From DASXTW01 sp046726275 (GTDB lineage Bacteria > Actinomycetota > UBA4738): a stretch of 20,005 nucleotides of DNA. Positions 14,488 through 20,005 of this stretch are shown piece by piece. A program made the translations under genes and the position numbers. Under the pieces are notes generated by a model. It made no database searches. It saw only the letters and a list, made by a program, of their open reading frames with translations, and had not been told where the DNA came from. Position 1 is the stretch's first letter; the number at the start of each line of letters is the position of its first letter. The stretch covers positions 1 through 20,005 of the forward strand of contig JBKPAF010000062.1 in NCBI GenBank assembly GCA_046726275.1, in the 5' to 3' direction.

Positions 14488-16488
14488 ATGGCGACCACCG
14501 TCACCGGGCGCGGCACGCGAGTCCAGCGCGAACGGGTGCCATCCTCGATCAGGGCTACCGCGATCGTGGGGGGCCTGGCCCTCGGGATCTTCCTCCTCTA
14601 CTTCCTCATGTATCCGGTCAGGCATCTCATCCTGCCGGTGGGGTTCGATCCCCCCTGGTATATATGGCGGGCGGAACGGCTCACCGCGCTCGGCGTCGGG
14701 ACCGGGGATCTGGCAGCCCGTCCCGGCTACCCGGTGCTCTCCGCGATCCTGGGCTCACTGACCGGCCTGTCCCAGCTCGAGACGACGGTGGTCCTGTCTT
14801 TGGCCGTTGTGGTCCTGGTGGCGCTCGCCGTGGGGGCGTTCGCCCGCGAGGGGCTGGGCGTGGATCGACGGCAGTGGGTCGTGGTCGTGGCCTCGACCGG
14901 TGTGGTGCTCGGCCCCACCCACCTCGTGGGCGAGAACCTGTCGAACGCGCTGAACCTCGCCCTGGAGATCGGAGCCATGGCCGCGCTGCTCGGGTTTGTC
15001 GGCGGCCGCCAGGGGATGGCCGCCGCGGTGGCGTTGCTCGTGGCAAGCGGGATGGCCCACTGGGACTTCGCGGCCCTCTTCGCGGTGGTGATGGCCGTCG
15101 CGTTCGTCATGGCCTTGCGATCTTCCTCTCGGGCGCGGGAGGCAGGTGTTGCGGCGGTCCGCACGGAGTCCGGAGCGCTGGCAACTTTGGGCCTTTGGGC
15201 GGGGAGCATCCTGGCTGTGGTGGTCGGCACGGTGCTCCGGGCGCCGGTGAGAACCATCGAGATCGGGAACGACGAGCTGCTGTTCCGGCGGAAGTTCAGG
15301 ACAGACATCGCCCGCCTCTTCGTCCCTGGGATCGCGGGACTGATCGGGCCGTGGGCTCTCCCTCAGCTGCGTCGGCGGGAGCCGGGCTCCCACGGAAGGA
15401 CCGAGCAGGAGCGATCGCTGGCCGTGCGCCTGCTCCGCGCCTGGACCTACGTCATGGCCGCCGGCATGGTCGTCGGGCTGCTGAGCTTCGCCGTACCGCC
15501 GGCTCGGTTCCTGGCCCACCTGGTGGCTCTCCCGGGAGCGATCACGGTGGGCCTGTGCATCGCCGCGGTCGCAGCCTGGGTCGCGGGGGGTCGAAGCTAT
15601 GAGGGGGATCGACGGGGGCGCCTGATAGCGGCCGGCGTGACTGTTGTTCTACTCGGGGCCCTGGCGATTCCCGGCCTGCTCCGTTGGTATCGCTACCCCG
15701 TGCTCCTCGAACCGGCCGCGGTGCAACAGGCCCGCACCGCCGGGCGCTACGTTCGAGACCTCCCCGTCCATGAGCCGGTGGTGTTCCTGATCGACTACCG
15801 GGGTCGCCCTGGCTCTCTCTCCGCGGTGTTGAAGGAGCGGACGATACGCATGGGACTGGCACCCGAGCGACAGCCGGACGCGCACATCTTCGTGGGCTCC
15901 CTGGCCGACCTGCTCGGGGGTCGGCGGACGCCTGCCCCCGACGAACGAGCGGAGCAGTTCACCCGTCGATACTGGAACGACGTCCGGCCGATCCTGCCCG
16001 CTGAGCCTCCCATTGTCGTCGTCAGGGCCATGGCCGGGGACGGGTACCGGGAGGCCGTCGCGATGGGAGCCACCGTGGTCGCCCCGAACGTCGCGGTCCT
16101 CCGAGGTCCTGTGCGGCAAGGCGTGATCCCGGCAGCCTCTCCTCCGTCGGAGGTTCCTTCGCTATGGGCCGGGATCCTCTGGGGGCTGGTGATCCTCGGC
16201 CTGCTCGGCCTGGCCGGGGCCGGCTGGACCAGGGCCCTCCTCGGACCGGGACTCGCCCCGGAGACGGCGGCCCTGATGGCCCCGGTGGTCGGGGCCGGGT
16301 TCCTGATCATCGGCGGCCTGTCCGCGGCTCTGTTAGGGGTTCGACTGGGCCCGGGAGGAGCCGCCGCGTGTTTCCTGGCCGTTTCCCTGTCCGGACTGGC
16401 GTGGGCGATCGTCGACCGCGAGCGTCACGGAACCGAAACCCCGACGGCTACGAACCCAGCGTCCTCATCCACTCCGTCGTCCGGCTGA
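14488..16488 (+). CDS. Large polytopic membrane protein, GT-C-like, paralogue A
   Basis: The 666-residue protein has a first helix at about 24-44, an extracytoplasmic loop with PVGFDPPWYIWR (50-61), and many further helices to about 395. A soluble domain at about 405-540 (starting near VVFLIDYRG, 431-439) follows, then three C-terminal helices. It aligns along its length with the 17404-19452 product. Shared features are the P-G-[FY]-D-x-P-x-Y loop (Asp54), a Glu (149), AHWDF (His191) and the RYW...ILP.EP segment (494-507). An acidic residue in the first outer loop is typical of GT-C glycosyltransferases that use polyprenyl-phosphate sugars, but that assignment is inference. I start at 14488 because TACAAT lies just upstream; a frame start at 14428 would precede this promoter. 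The last 13 residues overprint the epimerase gene. Confidence 0.8.
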   Translation: MATTVTGRGTRVQRERVPSSIRATAIVGGLALGIFLLYFLMYPVRHLILPVGFDPPWYIWRAERLTALGVGTGDLAARPGYPVLSAILGSLTGLSQLETTVVLSLAVVVLVALAVGAFAREGLGVDRRQWVVVVASTGVVLGPTHLVGENLSNALNLALEIGAMAALLGFVGGRQGMAAAVALLVASGMAHWDFAALFAVVMAVAFVMALRSSSRAREAGVAAVRTESGALATLGLWAGSILAVVVGTVLRAPVRTIEIGNDELLFRRKFRTDIARLFVPGIAGLIGPWALPQLRRREPGSHGRTEQERSLAVRLLRAWTYVMAAGMVVGLLSFAVPPARFLAHLVALPGAITVGLCIAAVAAWVAGGRSYEGDRRGRLIAAGVTVVLLGALAIPGLLRWYRYPVLLEPAAVQQARTAGRYVRDLPVHEPVVFLIDYRGRPGSLSAVLKERTIRMGLAPERQPDAHIFVGSLADLLGGRRTPAPDERAEQFTRRYWNDVRPILPAEPPIVVVRAMAGDGYREAVAMGATVVAPNVAVLRGPVRQGVIPAASPPSEVPSLWAGILWGLVILGLLGLAGAGWTRALLGPGLAPETAALMAPVVGAGFLIIGGLSAALLGVRLGPGGAAACFLAVSLSGLAWAIVDRERHGTETPTATNPASSSTPSSG

Positions 16489-17362
16489 GCCCCTCCTCCA
16501 GCGAGGTCTTCGGGTTCCATCGCAGTCGCCGGCGGGCGGAGGATAGGTCGACGAAACTTCGCGCGGCATCCCCCGGCCGCGCCGGCCTCCGCTCCGTCCT
16601 CACCTCGACACCGCAAGCGCGGGCGACCCTCTCGGCAAGGTCGTTGACGGACGTCTCGACGCCAGTCCCCAGGTGGTACACGCCGGGGTCGCCGGCGTGG
16701 AGGGCCTTCTCGATGGCGGTACAGACGTCCTCGACGTAGAGAAAGTCCCGAGTCTGGCTGCCGTCTCCATAGATCAGGAAGGGCTTGCCGGAGAGCGCAC
16801 GACGGATGAACAGCGCGATGACGCTCTTCTTGTGCCCCGATTCCGGACCGTACACGTTGGCGAATCTCAAGGAGACACCGACCATGTCGAAGACGCCGGA
16901 CGCAGCCGTGATCCCTTCGCCATACAGCTTGGATGCGCCGTAGGGAGAGAGAGGGGCCGCCGGCATGTCCTCCCGAAGGGGCGGGGTGGCTCCCGCCAGG
17001 ACCGCTCCGGACGAAGCGAAGACGAACGACCGGACTCCCGCCCGCCGAGCCGCGTCGATGGCATTGAACGTCCCCACCACGTTTGCCTCGAAGTCGAGAT
17101 CCGGCCTGGCCACGGAGTCGGCGACGCCCGGTCTGGCCGCGAGATGTACGATGGCGTCGGCCCCCCGGGCCGCACGCCGGACGACAGATCCATCCTCGAT
17201 CGTCCCCTCCACGCACCGGGGACCGGACCGTTTCCGCCACCAGTCCGGGCGCGCGCCGGCCGACAGATCGTCGAGGGCGGTCACCTCGTGCCCCCGCTCG
17301 TGGAGGAACGCGACGAGGTTCGAACCGACGAATCCCGCTCCTCCGGTCACGAGCACACGCAT
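16448..17362 (-). CDS. NAD-dependent sugar-nucleotide epimerase (UDP-glucose 4-epimerase-like)
   Basis: This 304-residue extended short-chain dehydrogenase has the NAD-binding TGGAGFVGS (6-14), an acidic Asp31-Asp32 after the second strand that would hold the adenosine ribose, and HLAARPGV (73-80). The catalytic SSG (117-119) and Tyr141/Lys145 of YGASK are present. Later blocks RFANVYGP and GDGSQTRDFLYVEDV fit UDP-glucose 4-epimerase and related C4-epimerases. The exact sugar is not readable. It has a GGGAGGA ribosome-binding site and follows the paralogue B gene by 41 bases on the same strand, so the two are probably one operon. Its final 41 bases overlap the convergent paralogue A gene. It would supply an activated sugar for surface glycans. 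Confidence 0.9.
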   Translation of the reverse strand: MRVLVTGGAGFVGSNLVAFLHERGHEVTALDDLSAGARPDWWRKRSGPRCVEGTIEDGSVVRRAARGADAIVHLAARPGVADSVARPDLDFEANVVGTFNAIDAARRAGVRSFVFASSGAVLAGATPPLREDMPAAPLSPYGASKLYGEGITAASGVFDMVGVSLRFANVYGPESGHKKSVIALFIRRALSGKPFLIYGDGSQTRDFLYVEDVCTAIEKALHAGDPGVYHLGTGVETSVNDLAERVARACGVEVRTERRPARPGDAARSFVDLSSARRRLRWNPKTSLEEGLSRTTEWMRTLGS

Positions 17363-17403
17363 GCGGTCCTCCCTTTCTCGAAGTGTGGAGAAGACAACCG
17401 TCC

Positions 17404-19452
17404 CTACACGATCACGGCCTGCCCGGGCCTCCGGCGGAGGACGATCCAGGCCACGACTCCGCCGGCCACGGCCGCGAAAACGGGCGCGAGGAAACCACCC
17501 AGGCCGCTCAGCCGCAACCCCATCGCGTCGACCACGATCCCACCGCCGACCAGGGCCGCGATCCCGATGGCCGGGGACAGGGCCACCAGCTCGAAGGGCC
17601 GGAGCCCGCGGGGGAGGGCGACCAGCGACCAGCCCAGACCTATCAAACCCAGGACGGCGAGGGTCCCCACGCCCAGCAGCCCGGTCGGGACGATCCCGCG
17701 AGGGCCTCGGGGAAGGGGGCCGGGCTCGACGAGCCCCTCGGGTCTGGGCCCCCTGACCACCGCAACGTGCGGGGCCACCAGGGATCCGGGATGGCTCGCC
17801 ACGAAGGAAGGGTAGGCGTCGTTGTAGGACGCCAGGAGCAGAGCCACAGGCTCACGGGGGAGGATCCGCTGGATCGTCGGCCAGTAACGAGGAAGGTTGC
17901 CGTTGTATTGACGAGGATCCGACCGGAGCGTCGGCCTCCCGGCCAGGTAGTTGTCGGGATCGCCCACGTACATGTAGCTGTTGACGATCCGCTCTGGGGG
18001 GAGGACCGACCGGATCATATAGGCCATCTCCGGGACCCAGGAGAGCGGATTGGGTCCGCGATCGTCGATCACGAAAACCACCGGTCTGCCGGGAGGAACG
18101 GAGCGTTGCAGATAGGCCACGGCCTCGGTGGCGTCCCGGACCTTTCCCGAATCGAGGAACTCGATCCCGCGCTTCGCCGGCATGTTCACGTACAGGTCCC
18201 GGTAGCCGAGGTAGCCCACCACACCGATCCCGGCGAGCACGATGGCCACGCCGGCTGTCTTCCGAGCTCGCAGGGAGATCGTCCGGCCGAGGCCGAGGAT
18301 GCCGATGGCCACGAGGAGCGGGAAGGGAAGGAGGAACGAGAGCAGCCGGTGCGCGGCCGTCGTGGTTCCCGAGAAGAAGTCGATGACTCCGGCGAGGGTC
18401 AACAGCCCCCAGACCACTGAGAGAACCAGCAAGAATCGGGCGACGAAAGCTGAATGCGACCCGGATTGGCTGTCACCAGTGGCGGGCGACGACCGTGACC
18501 GAAGGAAGCCCAGCCCCGCCAGTACGGCGAGGCCGATCATCGCGATCGGGGCGGTGAGCGGAAACCGGTACAGGGGCAGATCCCCGGTCAGCTTGGAGAG
18601 AAGGTCGTGGCGGGTCTGCTTCACCCCCACGGGCCAGCTCCGGACGGCCGCGAAGAGGATCGCCGCAGCAAGCACGGCCGCCCCACCAACGATGACGACC
18701 AGACGGACGGCGGGCGTCTCGAGGAGTCCCACCCCCTGGCGGCGCCAGGCCCGCCAGGAGGAAGGCGCATAGGCCAGAGCGACCAGGCCCAGGATGACTC
18801 CGAACAGGGCGACGAACTGTGGGTGGATGGCCCCGGCCAGAGCCAACAGGATCACCGCTGAGGCCGTTCCGGGTCCGCCGCGGATGGCCGAGACGATCGG
18901 GACGAGGGCTGCCACGAGAACGGCGGCGGACATCAGATTGTCGATGTAGCTCTCCGGCACCAGCAGACGGATCATGAGTGCCGACATCCCCACGATCAGC
19001 GTCACCGCCGCTAGCTCCCACGCGCTTCGACGCAGACCCCAGGACACGAAGGCCCCGGCGGCCAGGGCGAGGGACACGGCGGCGGCGGGCGGAACCAGGC
19101 CGGCCACGGTGAACGTCGAAGCAGAGAACAGTTTGGAGAGCGTCAGGACGACCACGGGGAACCCCGTCCGGGTGGCCAGCGATTTCTTGGGCGGGGGCAG
19201 GACGTGCGGGACGTTGCTCAGCCCGAGGTCGCCGACCAGCGTGGTCTGGAACAGATACCGGGGAGTGTCGTACCCGATGGGCATCGCGTACTGCTTGACC
19301 TTGTAGATCGCGAGGAAGAACGTGAGCAGCGCGATCGCCGCCACAGCGACGACAGTGATCGCTTTGAGGGGTGCCTTCAGTGGATAGCTGACGGCTGGCT
19401 CGCGTCGAGTGGTGGGCGCCAGGACGTGTGCCGTCCGTCCCTGGGCAGACAC
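17404..19452 (-). CDS. Large polytopic membrane protein, GT-C-like, paralogue B
   Basis: The 682-residue product has a first helix at about 31-50, the outer loop MPIGYDTPRYLF (57-68, Asp62), many helices to about 418, a soluble domain at about 425-570 with VVFVIDDRG (458-466), and three C-terminal helices. It parallels paralogue A throughout: LVPESYIDN with Glu167, AIHPQF with His210, LPPERIVNSYMYVGD, LPRYWPTIQRILPREP and APHVAVVRGP. The family is not one I can name; a polyprenyl-linked sugar transferase or flippase-like role at the cell surface is inference. The frame stays open to 19710, but that part crosses the divergent gene at 19538. The GTG at 19452 has TACAGT six bases upstream, so I start there. 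The epimerase gene follows. Confidence 0.8.
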   Translation of the reverse strand: MSAQGRTAHVLAPTTRREPAVSYPLKAPLKAITVVAVAAIALLTFFLAIYKVKQYAMPIGYDTPRYLFQTTLVGDLGLSNVPHVLPPPKKSLATRTGFPVVVLTLSKLFSASTFTVAGLVPPAAAVSLALAAGAFVSWGLRRSAWELAAVTLIVGMSALMIRLLVPESYIDNLMSAAVLVAALVPIVSAIRGGPGTASAVILLALAGAIHPQFVALFGVILGLVALAYAPSSWRAWRRQGVGLLETPAVRLVVIVGGAAVLAAAILFAAVRSWPVGVKQTRHDLLSKLTGDLPLYRFPLTAPIAMIGLAVLAGLGFLRSRSSPATGDSQSGSHSAFVARFLLVLSVVWGLLTLAGVIDFFSGTTTAAHRLLSFLLPFPLLVAIGILGLGRTISLRARKTAGVAIVLAGIGVVGYLGYRDLYVNMPAKRGIEFLDSGKVRDATEAVAYLQRSVPPGRPVVFVIDDRGPNPLSWVPEMAYMIRSVLPPERIVNSYMYVGDPDNYLAGRPTLRSDPRQYNGNLPRYWPTIQRILPREPVALLLASYNDAYPSFVASHPGSLVAPHVAVVRGPRPEGLVEPGPLPRGPRGIVPTGLLGVGTLAVLGLIGLGWSLVALPRGLRPFELVALSPAIGIAALVGGGIVVDAMGLRLSGLGGFLAPVFAAVAGGVVAWIVLRRRPGQAVIV

Positions 19453-19458
19453 GCGGCC

Positions 19459-19478
19459 ACTGTAGCAGAGCGACTCTG
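19459..19478 (-). promoter_or_regulatory. Predicted leaderless promoter of paralogue B with adjacent inverted repeat
   Basis: TACAGT (19464-19459, minus strand) ends six bases before the GTG at 19452, leaving no ribosome-binding site. Directly upstream, between the -10 and the -35 region, is CAGAG-CGA-CTCTG (19466-19478), a five-base-arm inverted repeat that would suit an operator. No -35 hexamer is clear. Confidence 0.5.
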
Positions 19479-19524
19479 TTTGCCCGGCCCGCAATGCACT
19501 CCGGGTCTTTCGAGGGTTGGGCGG

Positions 19525-19530
19525 TACGCT
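19525..19530 (+). promoter_or_regulatory. Predicted -10 box of a leaderless promoter for the YfhO-like gene
   Basis: TACGCT, the same hexamer as upstream of phosphofructokinase, ends seven bases before the ATG at 19538. The spacer CTCCGCG has no ribosome-binding site. It shares an 85-base divergent region with the paralogue B promoter. Confidence 0.5.
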
Positions 19531-19537
19531 CTCCGCG

Positions 19538-20005
19538 ATGTCGAGGCCATCCGGTCCGGGGCGCGGAGCGCCCACAGTGATCGCGACGCGTTCCTCCCGA
19601 GGCTGGCGCGACGTTGCCGCGGGGCTGGCCGGCCCGGTCCTGATCGTGAGCGCGGTCGTCGTGGTGCTCCACGCCGTGGCGTTCGAGGGGTTGATCACGT
19701 TCGGCGACATCTCGACGTATTTCCTGCCCAGGTTCTGCTTCCTGGGCGAGAGCCTCGCGGCGGGACATGTCCCCGCGTGGAACCCCTATTCGATGGCGGG
19801 CGCCCCCTTCGCCGTGGACCCGCAGTCGGGGTGGATGTACCTGCTCCCCATGGCCCTGTTCACGGCCCTTCCGTGCGACCCGGCCATGCGACTGATGATC
19901 CTGTCTCTCCCGATCATGGCGGGGCTCGGGCTGTACTGGTTCCTGCGCGTCGAAGGGTGCTTCCGGGCGTCCGCGACCGTCGCCGGCCTGGCCATCTCTC
20001 TGGGT
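19538..20005 (+). CDS. YfhO/GT-C-like polytopic membrane protein, N-terminal part
   Basis: The 156 residues present run off the window. After a basic N-terminus, a first helix covers about 27-48. An outer loop follows with TFGDISTYFLPRF (54-66), HVPAWNPYSMAGAPFAVDPQSGWMY and further helices. The pattern of an Asp-containing first loop followed by W-N-P-Y-x-x-x-G-x-P-F-x-x-D-P-Q is typical of YfhO-family proteins, large membrane enzymes linked to glycosylation of lipoteichoic acid and related surface polymers. Acidic residues in this loop are shared with GT-C glycosyltransferases. Its divergent partner and the nearby epimerase support a surface-glycan role. The C-terminus, and so the exact subfamily, is missing. 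Confidence 0.75.
   Translation, partial: MSRPSGPGRGAPTVIATRSSRGWRDVAAGLAGPVLIVSAVVVVLHAVAFEGLITFGDISTYFLPRFCFLGESLAAGHVPAWNPYSMAGAPFAVDPQSGWMYLLPMALFTALPCDPAMRLMILSLPIMAGLGLYWFLRVEGCFRASATVAGLAISLG

Noticed and set aside
17083..18420. 445-residue plus-strand open frame across the epimerase and paralogue B genes
   Set aside because: Its composition is Arg/Pro/Gly/Asp-rich and it crosses two well-supported minus-strand genes, so it is a high-GC shadow.
19453..19710. N-terminal extension of paralogue B to 19710
   Set aside because: It overlaps the start of the divergent YfhO-like gene and is low-complexity Thr/Pro/Ala sequence; a promoter-like TACAGT lies just before the GTG at 19452.

Overview
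The window is about 20 kb of very GC-rich, densely packed bacterial DNA with no phage, transposon, CRISPR or RNA gene that I can recognise. It carries a PASTA-repeat Ser/Thr kinase, a phosphofructokinase with the pyrophosphate-type signature, a small sulfite-oxidase-like molybdoenzyme, many GTG starts, and several genes whose only promoter-like signal is a TANNNT box 6-9 bases before the start codon. Together these suggest an Actinomycetota genome, probably an uncultured lineage. That assignment is inference; no rRNA or marker gene here allows a closer one.

Layout. Positions 1-135 hold the end of an endonuclease/exonuclease/phosphatase-family gene. Converging on it is a minus-strand set (about 2978 down to 167): a tiny putative membrane protein, an alpha/beta hydrolase, a cytidylate-kinase-like protein and an MFS exporter, the last two overlapping by one base. 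Divergent from it is a PlsC-type acyltransferase (3066-3818). This gene shares its CTAG stop tetranucleotide with a convergent 55-residue zinc-ribbon gene. Further minus-strand genes are glycerol kinase (4104-5612) and a secreted coiled-coil/RlpA-like cell-wall protein (5649-6731). Phosphofructokinase (6799-8103) is divergent from the latter.

Next come a small membrane protein with a basic tail (8119-8571, minus) and a divergent pair of coupled genes, threonine aldolase and a sulfite-oxidase-like oxidoreductase (8712-10381, plus). A minus-strand run of MFS exporter, PASTA kinase and endonuclease IV fills 14324 to 10390.

The right end (14488-20005) is the least ordinary part. Two diverged paralogous polytopic membrane proteins of about 670 residues face each other around a sugar-nucleotide epimerase. 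A third large membrane protein of YfhO/GT-C appearance begins at 19538 and runs off the window. I read this as part of a cell-surface glycan assembly locus of undescribed specificity. The membrane-protein families are not ones I can name firmly.

The rest is housekeeping and cell-envelope metabolism: glycerol and lipid precursors (GlpK, PlsC), glycolysis (PFK), wall remodelling (RlpA-like) and wall sensing (PASTA kinase). Every gap between genes is shorter than 250 bases.
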